From a virus: a stretch of 64,000 bases of DNA. Position 1 is the first letter of the stretch. Every line of letters begins with the position of its first letter. The position numbers and the translations under genes are program-made. This document shows positions 30,163 to 38,658 of this stretch, piece by piece. The stretch covers positions 304,759 through 368,758 of the IMG/VR virus record IMGVR_UViG_3300025162_000016. The stretch is one strand, 5' to 3'. The notes beneath the pieces are model-generated. The model made no database searches and had not been told where the DNA came from. It was given only the letters and a program-made list of their open reading frames with translations.

Positions 30163-30987
30163 ATGAAATGTACATGGATAGTAGAAAATTTTGTTAAAGA
30201 ACAGTCGTTTAAAGGTCTTATAGAAGCCGTTAAATCGCTTAATTATCCTTTATTGGAGATTAAAGGTGATTACACAAAATCGACATTAGATCAAATAACG
30301 AGTAAGTGTGTTATGTTGAACGGGTCGATTAAAATGGTTAAGCTAGTTAAACAAGACCTTCCATCCGATTGTTATCCTGTAGTTTATTGTAATTTTGAGA
30401 AATACAAATGTTCCTCGTATTATTCTCATTTCGGGTCATATTTGTTTAATGATAAATATTGTATGATGTCATTGAAGGAGTTGGGGAGACAGAAGTTTGA
30501 TGTGTGGGGTCATTATGGGAAGGATGCTTTAATATTTATTCGTCCCGATTCAGGGGAGAAAACTTTTCAAGCGGGATTATTAGATATTATTGATGTGGAT
30601 ACTCTTAATGAATCGAATAAAGAGTATGAACATGAAATGGTATTGGTATCCACTCCCAAAACCATTATATGGGAAGGTCGGTTTGTGGTATCAAGGTTCA
30701 AAGAAATAATTGCATCTTCCACCTACAGATTTCAAGGACAAGTAAGCTTGATTCCGAGCGTACCAACTGAGACAACCAAGTTTTGCAAAGAATTGTTGGA
30801 TAAAACAGATTATAACCCGGACTCGGTTTTTTGTATGGATTTATGTCAGGACAGTGATAAAAACGTGTGGCTTCTTGAGTTAACTAGTTTTTCGAGTGCG
30901 GGTTTGTATGCTACTGACAAGGTTCAGATTGTAAAACGGGTTTCGGAAATTGCTGAGGAAGAGTATAAAAAATATGAAAATTGCTGA
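30163..30987 (+). CDS. ATP-grasp-domain protein
   Basis: 274 residues. ALIFIRPDSGEKTFQAGLLD (nucleotide-binding Lys region, about 126-145), TIIWEGRFVVSRFKEIIASSTY (central strand, about 167-188) and a C-terminal VFCMDLCQDSDKNVWLLELTSFSSAGLY with the Asp/Glu metal ligands follow the ATP-grasp order seen in DUF4343-type phage proteins. Expected to activate a carboxylate; substrate unknown. Ends in an overlap with the next gene. Confidence 0.65.
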   Translation: MKCTWIVENFVKEQSFKGLIEAVKSLNYPLLEIKGDYTKSTLDQITSKCVMLNGSIKMVKLVKQDLPSDCYPVVYCNFEKYKCSSYYSHFGSYLFNDKYCMMSLKELGRQKFDVWGHYGKDALIFIRPDSGEKTFQAGLLDIIDVDTLNESNKEYEHEMVLVSTPKTIIWEGRFVVSRFKEIIASSTYRFQGQVSLIPSVPTETTKFCKELLDKTDYNPDSVFCMDLCQDSDKNVWLLELTSFSSAGLYATDKVQIVKRVSEIAEEEYKKYENC

Positions 30988-31189
30988 ATTTGTAGAACTA
31001 TGTGTGTGGGATGCTGATCGAGCAGCGAATTTTCCAACGATGATTAATTTAGCAAAGGTTTCTCAAATTGCGTCATGTGGTGAAAGAAAGTTTACCAGAA
31101 TAATTTTTGAGAATCAAACAGAAATCATAATTAATGGAAAATTTGATGCGGTTAAAATGGAGATAAAACATCAATTGGAATCCGAATGA
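30974..31189 (+). CDS. Hypothetical protein
   Basis: 71 residues from ATG 30974, inside the end of the ATP-grasp gene. MKIAEFVELCVWDADRAANF then beta-strand and helix with FENQTEIIINGKFDAVKMEI. Overlaps the next gene by 4 nt. Confidence 0.5.
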   Translation: MKIAEFVELCVWDADRAANFPTMINLAKVSQIASCGERKFTRIIFENQTEIIINGKFDAVKMEIKHQLESE

Positions 31190-31392
31190 GAATATTAATA
31201 GAATTTGAAGTGACTGGATGTAAGTCGCAGGACGAAGCCAAAGAGAGTGGGAAAGAGTGGGTTAGGAATAATAATATCACAGTCAAATATGGTGAATGTG
31301 AATTAACTCCTACGGGAGATGTTTTTGACTTTCAACCGTTTGGTGATACAATATGGAAAAAATATTATGACGACTACTATAAAGAATATTAA
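31186..31392 (+). CDS. Hypothetical protein
   Basis: 68 residues, MRILIEFEVTGCKSQDEAKE; alpha/beta with an acidic-aromatic tail. Translationally coupled (ATGA). Confidence 0.5.
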   Translation: MRILIEFEVTGCKSQDEAKESGKEWVRNNNITVKYGECELTPTGDVFDFQPFGDTIWKKYYDDYYKEY

Positions 31393-31597
31393 GATTACTC
31401 AAAGCATTCAGTGGACATGTAGGAGATGGGGTGGTGTATTTTTAGGATTACGGATTAATTTTCCTGTGACCATCACTGATTACGATGGTAAAAATAATAA
31501 TTCCGTATGGCGGCACATTTTCATTGGACTAGGCTTTTTCTTTTTCACATGGAATATTGATATTGATTATAATTTCCGGGATGAGCCGGTGAAATAA
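31367..31597 (+). CDS. Hypothetical membrane-associated protein
   Basis: 76 residues from ATG 31367 (MTTTIKNIKITQSIQWTCRR). A hydrophobic segment IFIGLGFFFFTWNIDI near residues 50-65 suggests one membrane helix. Overlaps the preceding gene. Confidence 0.45.
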   Translation: MTTTIKNIKITQSIQWTCRRWGGVFLGLRINFPVTITDYDGKNNNSVWRHIFIGLGFFFFTWNIDIDYNFRDEPVK

Positions 31598-31603
31598 TAA
31601 CCG

Positions 31604-31638
31604 TTGACTTTCTATAAACTTCGTGGTAGTATTTGAAC
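31604..31638 (+). promoter_or_regulatory. Leaderless promoter
   Basis: TTGACT (31604-31609), 17 bp, TAGTAT (31627-31632), 6 bp to ATG 31639. Confidence 0.7.
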
Positions 31639-31788
31639 ATGACCGATCAAGAGATTAATATTACAATTGCGGAATTGATGGGAATTCCAATGGAAGGTTC
31701 GTGGTGTGAACATTGGGGTAAGATAGCTAGTTGCAGTGCAAAACAACAAGCTATCGCTTTTTTAAGAGTTAAGGGAATAAAGATTTGA
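31639..31788 (+). CDS. Hypothetical 49-residue protein
   Basis: MTDQEINITIAELMGIPMEG at the start, CEHWGKIASCSAKQQAIAFL, basic end. The stop TGA is inside the next TTGACT (31785-31790). Supported by its leaderless promoter. Confidence 0.55.
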   Translation: MTDQEINITIAELMGIPMEGSWCEHWGKIASCSAKQQAIAFLRVKGIKI

Positions 31789-31813
31789 CTTTCTATAAAA
31801 TTCGTGGTAGTAT
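31785..31813 (+). promoter_or_regulatory. Promoter
   Basis: TTGACT, 17 bp, TAGTAT; near copy of 31604-31632, with a 37-nt leader to ATG 31850. Confidence 0.65.
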
Positions 31814-31849
31814 AACAAAAAAGTAAAAATAAAAGTATAACAAAAAAAT

Positions 31850-32161
31850 ATGATTAAAGAACTAACAAAAGAACAGAGTGATAAGTTTGGTGAGTATGTC
31901 AAGGTATGGACCGAGAAGGGGTTGACCACCCAACGGCAAACAGAAAGCGATGCTAAGATTGATTTCTGGAATTTTCAAAAGCACATTCTCAAGAAAGAAA
32001 ATCCGGCACCAGTAATTATTTTAGATTCACCGCTAAAATGTTGGATGGCGGTAGTGATGTCGTCCGCCATGAAGAGTTTGCCGGCAGAAAAAATTCAGAA
32101 AAATGTGATGGATAAGATCACGCCTGTAGTGGGCAAACTCTCTGTAAAACATGAAAACTAA
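31850..32161 (+). CDS. Hypothetical protein
   Basis: 103 residues, helical and basic (MIKELTKEQSDKFGEYVKVW...). Resembles N-terminal leaders of phage proteins that precede DUF6745-like genes, but only loosely. Overlaps the next gene. Confidence 0.5.
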   Translation: MIKELTKEQSDKFGEYVKVWTEKGLTTQRQTESDAKIDFWNFQKHILKKENPAPVIILDSPLKCWMAVVMSSAMKSLPAEKIQKNVMDKITPVVGKLSVKHEN

Positions 32162-32327
32162 AACAACTAAGGAAATTAAAACTAAACTTCCTAAAACTAA
32201 AGTAGTCAACTATACAGTTGATCCTGAACAGGGGTCTATGTTCTTGGCATACGCTGCCCCAAAAGAATACGCCGTTAAATCCATTGATCGTAAAGGAAAA
32301 AAAGCGACGGTCACATATATTATATAA
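32151..32327 (+). CDS. Hypothetical basic 58-residue protein
   Basis: MKTKTTKEIKTKLPKTKVVN then YTVDPEQGSMFLAYAAPKEY, ending KKATVTYII. Starts within the end of the preceding gene. Confidence 0.45.
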   Translation: MKTKTTKEIKTKLPKTKVVNYTVDPEQGSMFLAYAAPKEYAVKSIDRKGKKATVTYII

Positions 32328-32364
32328 GCACGTTGAATTCTGAGTTCGTGACCGCTAGAATTAC

Positions 32365-32616
32365 ATGAATAATAAATTAATTAATGATCAAATTTATTTA
32401 CAAGTTGAGGATCAAATTAGATCACAAGTGCTGTCACAAGTTGAGTTACAAGTTTGGTCACAAGTCTATTCACAAGTCTATTCACAAATTCGGTCACAAG
32501 TTAGTTCACAAGTCTGGTCACTAGTTAAGTCACAAGTTGAGTCACCGGTTTGGTCACAAGTTGAGTCACAAGTGCGTCAACACGTTAGAAATGAGCTAAG
32601 ATCAAATGAGCATTAA
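32365..32616 (+). CDS. SQV-array ORF 1
   Basis: 83 residues, MNNKLINDQIYLQVEDQI then S-Q-V-x repeats; ends RNELRSNEH. First ORF of the array. The 11 bases before its ATG match the usual end of a preceding unit (CTAGAATTAC), suggesting a lost neighbour. Confidence 0.7.
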   Translation: MNNKLINDQIYLQVEDQIRSQVLSQVELQVWSQVYSQVYSQIRSQVSSQVWSLVKSQVESPVWSQVESQVRQHVRNELRSNEH

Positions 32617-32809
32617 ATTAATTATGGATCAAGTTTGGTCGCAAGTTAGGCATCAAATCGAGTCACAAATTTGGGATCAAGTCTGGTCACAAGTTCAGTT
32701 ACAAGTCTATTCACAAGTCTATTTGCAAGTTGCGTTACAAGTTCTGAATAAAGTTAGGTCACAAGTTGCGGATCAATTGCGGTCACAATTAGAATCAAAT
32801 AAATTATAA
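32606..32809 (+). CDS. SQV-array ORF 2
   Basis: 67 residues, MSIKLIMDQVWSQ start; 11-nt overlap with ORF 1; ends QLESNKL. Confidence 0.65.
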   Translation: MSIKLIMDQVWSQVRHQIESQIWDQVWSQVQLQVYSQVYLQVALQVLNKVRSQVADQLRSQLESNKL

Positions 32810-32833
32810 AGTAATGCGAGGGACAACATAAAA

Positions 32834-32995
32834 ATGGATTTTCCGGATCAAGTAATATTACAAGAGATGGGTAAAATAATGGGACGAGTTGAGTCACAAA
32901 TTGCGTCACAAGTTAGGTCACAAGTTTCGTCACAAGTTGCGAACCAAATTCAGTCACAGATGATGTCACAAATTCGGAATCAAATAGATAAATAG
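32834..32995 (+). CDS. SQV-array ORF 3
   Basis: 53 residues with an unusual start MDFPDQVILQEMGKIMGRV, shared with the ORF at 43619. The 24 bp before both starts are also shared. Confidence 0.6.
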   Translation: MDFPDQVILQEMGKIMGRVESQIASQVRSQVSSQVANQIQSQMMSQIRNQIDK

Positions 32996-32997
32996 TG

Positions 32998-33216
32998 ATG
33001 TCTCAATTACAGTTACAAGTTCGGACTCAGGTAAGGCATCAACTTGAAAGGTTTCTAATGTATCCGATGGTGGTACAAACTGGAAGTTTAATATCTCAAG
33101 AAGTCAACAACCAAATAGAATCCCAAGTTGGGCGTAAAATATGGGAAACCGTGGAGTTGAACATAGCATATACAATGGAATTCCAAGTTAAAGAACAACT
33201 AGAATTACATGAATAA
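32998..33216 (+). CDS. SQV-array ORF 4 (diverged)
   Basis: 72 residues. Only the first part keeps the repeat; the middle (RFLMYPMVVQTGSLISQEVN) is non-repetitive. ELELHE-type end. Confidence 0.55.
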   Translation: MSQLQLQVRTQVRHQLERFLMYPMVVQTGSLISQEVNNQIESQVGRKIWETVELNIAYTMEFQVKEQLELHE

Positions 33217-33424
33217 TACATTAATTAATGATCAAGTCTGGTCACAAGTCTATTCACAAGTTTGGCAACAAGTTCGGAATCAAGTTAGTTCACAAGTCTA
33301 TTCACAAGTTGATTCACAAGTCTGTTCACAAGTTTGGGATCAAGCTGGGTCACAAGTGCGGTCACAAATTTGGGATCAAGTAGGGCAACAAATTAGAAAT
33401 GAGCTAAGATCAAATGAGTATTAA
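33209..33424 (+). CDS. SQV-array ORF 5
   Basis: 71 residues, MNNTLINDQVWSQ start, Tyr/Cys-containing variable positions; 8-nt overlap upstream. Confidence 0.65.
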   Translation: MNNTLINDQVWSQVYSQVWQQVRNQVSSQVYSQVDSQVCSQVWDQAGSQVRSQIWDQVGQQIRNELRSNEY

Positions 33425-33638
33425 ATTAATTAATGATCAAGTCACGTCACAAGTTCAGTCACAAATTTGGGATCGAGTTTGGGATCAAGTGATGTCCCAA
33501 GTTTCGTCACAAGTTAGCTCAGAAGTTTGGAAACAAGTCTGGTCACAAGTTGAGTCAGAAGTGGCAGAACAACTCTGGTCACAAGTCAAGGATCCAGTCT
33601 GGTCACAAGTTCGGTCACAACTAGAATTATATGAATAA
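33414..33638 (+). CDS. SQV-array ORF 6
   Basis: 74 residues, MSIKLINDQ start; ends RSQLELYE. Confidence 0.65.
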   Translation: MSIKLINDQVTSQVQSQIWDRVWDQVMSQVSSQVSSEVWKQVWSQVESEVAEQLWSQVKDPVWSQVRSQLELYE

Positions 33639-34227
33639 TAAATTAATTAATGATCAAATTTATTCACAAGTTTCGGTACAAGTTGAGGATCAAGTTTGGG
33701 CACAAGTGCTATCACCAGTTCAGTCACGAGTTTCGTCACAACTGATGTCACAAGTTGAGTCACAAGTTGTGGCACAAGTTTGGTATAAATTAATTAATGA
33801 TCAAATTTATTCACAAATTAGATCACAAGTCTATTCACAAGTTGAGTTACAAGTTGAGTTACAAGTGCGGTCACAAGTCTGGTCACAAGTTGATTCAGAA
33901 GTGCGGTCACAAGTTCGGGATCAAGTTAAGTTACAAGTTGCATCACAAGTTAGGTCACAAGTTGGGGATCAAGTTGGGGATCAAGTTGGGGATCAAGTGA
34001 TGTCCCAAGTTTCGTCACAAGTTAGCTCAGAAGTTTGGAAACAAGTCTGGTCACAAGTTGAGTCACAAGTCTGGTCACAAGTTCAATTAATTAATGATCA
34101 AATTTATTTACAAGTTGAGTCACAAGTCTGGTCACAAGTTAATTCACAAATTCGGTCACAAGTTAGTAATCAAGTTAGGTCACACGTTGCGGATCAATTG
34201 CGGTCACAACTAGAATTACATGAATAA
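33631..34227 (+). CDS. SQV-array ORF 7 (fusion of units)
   Basis: 198 residues, the longest. Internal LINDQIYSQ and LINDQIYLQ show that three units have fused in frame. Contains GDQV three times in a row. Confidence 0.7.
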   Translation: MNNKLINDQIYSQVSVQVEDQVWAQVLSPVQSRVSSQLMSQVESQVVAQVWYKLINDQIYSQIRSQVYSQVELQVELQVRSQVWSQVDSEVRSQVRDQVKLQVASQVRSQVGDQVGDQVGDQVMSQVSSQVSSEVWKQVWSQVESQVWSQVQLINDQIYLQVESQVWSQVNSQIRSQVSNQVRSHVADQLRSQLELHE

Positions 34228-34573
34228 TAAATTAATTAATGATCAAATTTATTTACAAGTTGAGGATCAAATTAGATCACAAGTGCTGTCACAAGTTGAG
34301 TCACAAGTCTGGTCACAAGTTCGGCAAGTTGAAGCACAAGTTCGGAAACAAGTTGAGTCACAAGTTTATTCACAAGTCTATTCACAAGTGCTGTCACAAG
34401 TTGAGTCACAAGCCAATTCACAAGTCTGGTCACAAGTTGATTCAGAAGTGCGGGCACAAGTTCGGGATCAAGTTAAGTTACAAGTTGCATCACAAGTTAG
34501 GTCACAAGTTGGGGATCAAGCTGGGGATCAAGTTAGGCAACAAATTATAAATGAACTAAGGTCGCATGAATAA
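34220..34573 (+). CDS. SQV-array ORF 8
   Basis: 117 residues; shares its first 20 codons with ORFs 1 and 9; ends INELRSHE. Confidence 0.65.
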   Translation: MNNKLINDQIYLQVEDQIRSQVLSQVESQVWSQVRQVEAQVRKQVESQVYSQVYSQVLSQVESQANSQVWSQVDSEVRAQVRDQVKLQVASQVRSQVGDQAGDQVRQQIINELRSHE

Positions 34574-34814
34574 TAAATTAATTAATGATCAAATTTATTT
34601 ACAAGTTGAGGATCAAATTAGATCACAAGTGCTGTCACGAGTTGAGAACCAAGTCTGGTCACAAGTTAAGGATCAAGTGGGGCAACAAGTCTGGTCACAA
34701 GTTCGGTTACAAGTTGCGTTACAAGTTAGGGATCAAGTTAGATCACAAGTCTATTCACAAATTCGGTCACAAGTTAGGTTACAAATTTTGTCACAAGTTC
34801 AATCACAATTATAA
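34566..34814 (+). CDS. SQV-array ORF 9
   Basis: 82 residues, last before the DUF6745-like gene; ends RLQILSQVQSQL without the usual ELHE. Confidence 0.65.
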   Translation: MNNKLINDQIYLQVEDQIRSQVLSRVENQVWSQVKDQVGQQVWSQVRLQVALQVRDQVRSQVYSQIRSQVRLQILSQVQSQL

Positions 34815-34819
34815 GTGTT

Positions 34820-34848
34820 GACTTTCTATAAATCCTCTGATAGTATTG
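34820..34848 (+). promoter_or_regulatory. Promoter and RBS for the DUF6745-like gene
   Basis: TTGACT then TAGTAT about 17 bp apart, then GGAGG 10 bp before ATG 34863. This is one of few clear Shine-Dalgarno sites in the region, and marks the gene as independently expressed. Confidence 0.65.
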
Positions 34849-34862
34849 GAGGAGTGGAATAA

Positions 34863-35867
34863 ATGAATGTTCAGGATCAAATACATAAAAATGTGTGGTG
34901 TCCGTACGCCGAGGTTTCGGAAAACGTGCCACTTATTATCACATATCATATCGCATTTATATGTGATCAAATAGATAATTCAGTAAGATTTCAAGTAGCT
35001 AACCCACTTGAACTACAAATAAATAATCAAATTAAAAAAGAAACAACAGAAAATATGAATGAAATAGCTAAAGAAATGAATACCGATACGAATGATAAAA
35101 TCCGGGATCAAATTGTAGCCAATATATTGTCTCAACTAAAATCAAAAGTGACGGATGATGAAACCGAAATCGGGAATCAAGTAAAACTCGAAGTGGCAGA
35201 AGAAATCAAATCACATATTATGGCTCAAATGACATCAGAAGACAACAAATTCGTATATCCCTACTTCGATTGCCAGTTCTGGGCATCTTGGTTCAGTTTC
35301 TATGAATTTATGAAGACTGAACTAGGTATTGAATTCCCGAATGAAAAGGAATATAATATCCTCAAAGATTGTCAGAAATATGGCATGGTATTTCCTTTGG
35401 ATGACCTTTGTGTCGTATGTCAGCCGCCGACAATTATTAAAAAGAATAATTCAGGGTTGCACTGTGAGAATGGTCCGGCACTCAGTTATAACGGAGACAA
35501 CGAGATATTTGCATTGAACGGGGTGGTAATGCCTAAAGAATATGTATTAACTCCTGCTAGAGATATTACCGCAGAGACGGTTATGAAGGAGACCAATGTA
35601 GAGATTCGCCGGGAATTACTTAGGAAGGTAGGTATTGAGCGGCTAATGAATGATTTGCCACATAAACTGTTGGAGACCCGTGGTAACTACGAATTGTATA
35701 GTATTGATCTAAGTAATGAAATTAAAGATGCACGTTATCTGAAAATGCAGAACCCATCCATCGGAGTTTTTCATTTGGAGGGACTAGCTCCTGGTATTAA
35801 TACAATTGAGGAAGCTCTTAAATGGAGGAATAATAATTTGTTTGTTGACGCCGAAATTCTAACGTAA
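34863..35867 (+). CDS. DUF6745-like protein embedded in SQV array
   Basis: 334 residues. The N-terminal 120 residues hold scattered degenerate Q-V/Q-I tetrads (IRDQIVANILSQL, GNQVKLEV). Then WASWFSFYEFMKTELGIEF, YGMVFPLDDLCVVCQPPT, LHCENGPALSYNGDNEIFAL.GVVMPKEYV, VEIRRELLRKVGIERLM follow the order of DUF6745 proteins. Those in other bacteria often carry D-Q-V-W/R repeats in front of the domain. Function unknown. It has its own promoter and RBS, unlike the flanking ORFs. Confidence 0.65.
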   Translation: MNVQDQIHKNVWCPYAEVSENVPLIITYHIAFICDQIDNSVRFQVANPLELQINNQIKKETTENMNEIAKEMNTDTNDKIRDQIVANILSQLKSKVTDDETEIGNQVKLEVAEEIKSHIMAQMTSEDNKFVYPYFDCQFWASWFSFYEFMKTELGIEFPNEKEYNILKDCQKYGMVFPLDDLCVVCQPPTIIKKNNSGLHCENGPALSYNGDNEIFALNGVVMPKEYVLTPARDITAETVMKETNVEIRRELLRKVGIERLMNDLPHKLLETRGNYELYSIDLSNEIKDARYLKMQNPSIGVFHLEGLAPGINTIEEALKWRNNNLFVDAEILT

Positions 35868-35885
35868 ACCTAATGTTAAAACCTA

Positions 35886-36092
35886 ATGTTAAAGCTAATG
35901 ACACAAGTTGAGTCACAAGTTAGCTCACAAGTTTGGGATCAAGTTATGGATCAAGTTCGGTCACAAGTCTGGTCACAAGTTGCGTCACAAGTCTATTCAC
36001 AAGTTTGGAAGCAAGTTATGGATCAAGTTCGGTCACAAGTTGAGATTCAAGTGGGGCAACACGTTATAAATGAACTGGGGTCGAATGTATAA
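35886..36092 (+). CDS. SQV-array ORF 10
   Basis: 68 residues (MLKLMTQVESQ start; ATG 35898 possible). First unit after the DUF6745-like gene; preceded by a short duplicated CCTAATGTTAAA. Confidence 0.6.
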   Translation: MLKLMTQVESQVSSQVWDQVMDQVRSQVWSQVASQVYSQVWKQVMDQVRSQVEIQVGQHVINELGSNV

Positions 36093-36321
36093 TAAATTAA
36101 TTGATGATCAAGTTCGGTCACAAGTTAGGGATCGAGTTTGGAAACAAGTTGAGTTACAAGTTTCAACTCAAGTGTCGTCACAAGTTAGTTCAGAAGTGAG
36201 GTCGCAAATTTGGGATCAAGTTTGGAAACAAGTCTATTCACAAGTTCAGTCACACGTCTGGGATCAAGTCGAAGCACAAGTTCGGAATCAACTTCGGTTA
36301 CAACTAGAATTACATGAATGA
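36085..36321 (+). CDS. SQV-array ORF 11
   Basis: 78 residues, MYNKLIDDQVRSQ start; ends RLQLELHE. Confidence 0.65.
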   Translation: MYNKLIDDQVRSQVRDRVWKQVELQVSTQVSSQVSSEVRSQIWDQVWKQVYSQVQSHVWDQVEAQVRNQLRLQLELHE

Positions 36322-36502
36322 TATAATTAGATATCAAATTAGGGATCGAGTTAGGTCACAAGTTGTGGATCAAGTCTGGTCACAAGTTTCGGCACAAGTT
36401 GATTCAGAAGTGAGGTCGCAAGTTTGGGATCAAGTGATGTTACAAGTTCAGTCACAAGTTGCGAACCAAATTCGGTCACAACTAGAATCACATGAACATT
36501 AA
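36314..36502 (+). CDS. SQV-array ORF 12
   Basis: 62 residues, MNDIIRYQIRDRVRSQ start; 8-nt overlap. Confidence 0.65.
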   Translation: MNDIIRYQIRDRVRSQVVDQVWSQVSAQVDSEVRSQVWDQVMLQVQSQVANQIRSQLESHEH

Positions 36503-36827
36503 TAAATTAATTAATGATCAAGTCTGTTTACAAGTTTGGGATCGAGTTAGGTCGCAAGTTTCGTCACAAGTTACGTTACAAGTCACGTCACAAGTTGAGG
36601 ATCAAGTGATGTCCCAAGTTCAGTCACAAGTTCAGTCACAAGTCTATTCACAAGTCACGTCACAAGTTCAGTCACAAGTTTGGGATCGAATTAGGTCACA
36701 AGTTCAGTCACGAGTTGCGTCACAAGTCTGGTCACAAGTTGAGTTACAAGTCACGTCACAAGTTGTGTTACAAGTTCGGAATCAAGTTAAATCACAAGTG
36801 CGGTCACAACTAGAATTACATGAATGA
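36492..36827 (+). CDS. SQV-array ORF 13
   Basis: 111 residues, MNINKLINDQ start, about 25 tetrads, many Thr (ACG) at the variable position. Confidence 0.65.
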   Translation: MNINKLINDQVCLQVWDRVRSQVSSQVTLQVTSQVEDQVMSQVQSQVQSQVYSQVTSQVQSQVWDRIRSQVQSRVASQVWSQVELQVTSQVVLQVRNQVKSQVRSQLELHE

Positions 36828-37101
36828 TATAATTAAATATCAAATTAGGGATCGAGTTAGGTCACAAGTTGCGGATCAAGTTCGTTCACAAGTCTGGTCA
36901 CAAGTTAGGTCACAAGTTCTGAATAAAGTTAGGTCACACGTTGCGGCACAAGTTGGGGTAAAAGTTGGGGTGAAAGTTGAGTCACAAATTAGGGATCAAG
37001 TTATGAATCAAGTTAGGTCACAAGTTAGTGATCAAGTTGCGACACAAGTGCGGACACAAGTGCAGAATCAAGTGCGGTCACAACTAGAATTACATGAATG
37101 A
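36820..37101 (+). CDS. SQV-array ORF 14
   Basis: 93 residues, MNDIIKYQI start; contains GVKVGVKV where the glutamine is replaced by lysine. Confidence 0.65.
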   Translation: MNDIIKYQIRDRVRSQVADQVRSQVWSQVRSQVLNKVRSHVAAQVGVKVGVKVESQIRDQVMNQVRSQVSDQVATQVRTQVQNQVRSQLELHE

Positions 37102-37387
37102 TATAATTAAAAACCAAATTCTTGATCAAGTTAGGTCACAAGTTGAGAACAAAGTCTGGTCACAAGTTAGGGATCAAGCTTGGGCACAAGTCACGTCACA
37201 AGTTAGGGATCAAGTCTGGTCACAAGTTGGGTCACAAGTTGGGGCACAAGTTCGGTCACAAGTTCGGGTACAAGTAGCTGAACAAGTTGGGTCACAAGTT
37301 GGGTCACAAGTTGGGGCACAAGTTCGGTCACAAGTTCGGGTACAAGTAGCTGAACAAGTTGGGTCACAACTAGAATTACATGAATGA
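37094..37387 (+). CDS. SQV-array ORF 15
   Basis: 97 residues with a near-perfect internal tandem duplication of five tetrads (GSQVGAQVRSQVRVQVAEQV), showing ongoing unit amplification. Confidence 0.7.
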   Translation: MNDIIKNQILDQVRSQVENKVWSQVRDQAWAQVTSQVRDQVWSQVGSQVGAQVRSQVRVQVAEQVGSQVGSQVGAQVRSQVRVQVAEQVGSQLELHE

Positions 37388-37709
37388 TATAATTAAATAT
37401 CAAATTTTTGATCGAGTTAGGTTACAAGTGCAGGATCAAGTTTGGTCACAAGTTGACGTTCAAATTTGGGATCAAATCTGGTTACAGGTAATGTCACAAG
37501 TGTTGTTACAAGTTGAGTTACAAGTTCGGAATCAAGTAATTAATCAAGTTCAGTTACAAGTGATGACTCCATTGATAAAACGAATGGATGAACATGTGGA
37601 TGATCAAGTTTGGACCCACGTTTGGAATCAAATTGGGTTACAAGTGGCACAGCAAATTCAATCCCAAGTCAGAAATCAAGTTAGGTCACAACTCGAATCA
37701 CATGAATAA
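37380..37709 (+). CDS. SQV-array ORF 16
   Basis: 109 residues; includes the non-repeat block MTPLIKRMDEHVDDQ, which recurs in ORF 43 (44134). Confidence 0.65.
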   Translation: MNDIIKYQIFDRVRLQVQDQVWSQVDVQIWDQIWLQVMSQVLLQVELQVRNQVINQVQLQVMTPLIKRMDEHVDDQVWTHVWNQIGLQVAQQIQSQVRNQVRSQLESHE

Positions 37710-37944
37710 TCTAATTAGATACCAAATTAGATCACAAGTTGATTCACAAGTGCGGTCACAAGTTATAACACTCTGGTCCCAAGTTACGTCACAAGTGCGG
37801 CCACAAGTCTGTTCACAAGTTTTGGATCAAGTTGCGTCACAAGTTCGGTCACAAGTGTGGTCACAAGTTAGTGATCAAGTTGCGACACAAGTTGGGGCAC
37901 AAGTTCGGAATCAAGTAATGTTACAACTCGAATCACATGAATAA
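37702..37944 (+). CDS. SQV-array ORF 17
   Basis: 80 residues from ATG 37702 (MNNLIRYQIRSQ); in-frame upstream extension belongs to another frame of ORF 16. Confidence 0.65.
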   Translation: MNNLIRYQIRSQVDSQVRSQVITLWSQVTSQVRPQVCSQVLDQVASQVRSQVWSQVSDQVATQVGAQVRNQVMLQLESHE

Positions 37945-38182
37945 TCTACTTAAAAACCAAATTTGGGATCAAGTTGAGGCACAAGTTGAGTTGCAAGTGG
38001 GATATCAAATTTGGGATCAAGTTAGGTCACGAGTTGAGTCACTAATGATGTTACAAGTTCGGAAACAAGTTGAGTCACAAGTTTATTCACAAATTCGGTC
38101 ACAAGTTAGGGATCAAGTGGGGCAACAAGTTCAGTCACAAGTCTGGTCACAAGTTATGTCACAACTAGAATCACATGAATGA
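37937..38182 (+). CDS. SQV-array ORF 18
   Basis: 81 residues, MNNLLKNQIWDQVEAQ start shared with ORFs 20-22. Confidence 0.65.
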   Translation: MNNLLKNQIWDQVEAQVELQVGYQIWDQVRSRVESLMMLQVRKQVESQVYSQIRSQVRDQVGQQVQSQVWSQVMSQLESHE

Positions 38183-38468
38183 TATAATAAGGAATAAAAT
38201 TGGGAAACAAGTTCTGGTACAAGTGATGTCCCAAGTTGATGAACAAGTTAGTTCACAAGTTAGGGATCAAGTCTGGTCACAAGTTAAGTCACAAGTCTAT
38301 TCACAAGTCTATTCACAAGTTGAGGATCAAGTTAGTTCACAAGTCTATTTGCAAGTTGAGTTACAAGTCTATTCACAAGTCACGTCACAAGTTAGGTCAC
38401 AAGTTATGTCACAAGTCTGTTCACAAGTTAGGGATAAAGTAATGTTACAACTCGAATCACATGAATAA
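38175..38468 (+). CDS. SQV-array ORF 19
   Basis: 97 residues, MNDIIRNKIGKQV start; Tyr-rich variable positions. Confidence 0.65.
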   Translation: MNDIIRNKIGKQVLVQVMSQVDEQVSSQVRDQVWSQVKSQVYSQVYSQVEDQVSSQVYLQVELQVYSQVTSQVRSQVMSQVCSQVRDKVMLQLESHE

Positions 38469-38658
38469 TCTACTTAAAAACCAAATTTGGGATCAAGTTG
38501 AGGCACAAGTTTGGAATCGAGTTAGGTCACAAGTTCGGAATAAAGTTAAGTTACAAGTTGCATCACAAGTCTGGTCACAAGTTCGGAATCAAGTAATGTT
38601 ACAAGTCTGGGATCAAGTGCGGTCACACGTTTCGTCACAACTCGAATCACATGAATAA
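38461..38658 (+). CDS. SQV-array ORF 20
   Basis: 65 residues, MNNLLKNQIWDQ start; ends SSQLESHE. Confidence 0.65.
   Translation: MNNLLKNQIWDQVEAQVWNRVRSQVRNKVKLQVASQVWSQVRNQVMLQVWDQVRSHVSSQLESHE

Noticed and set aside
34272-37403. Minus-strand ORFs of the type V-T-x-L-V in the array
   Set aside because: Reverse translation of the same repeat, without promoter or start context.
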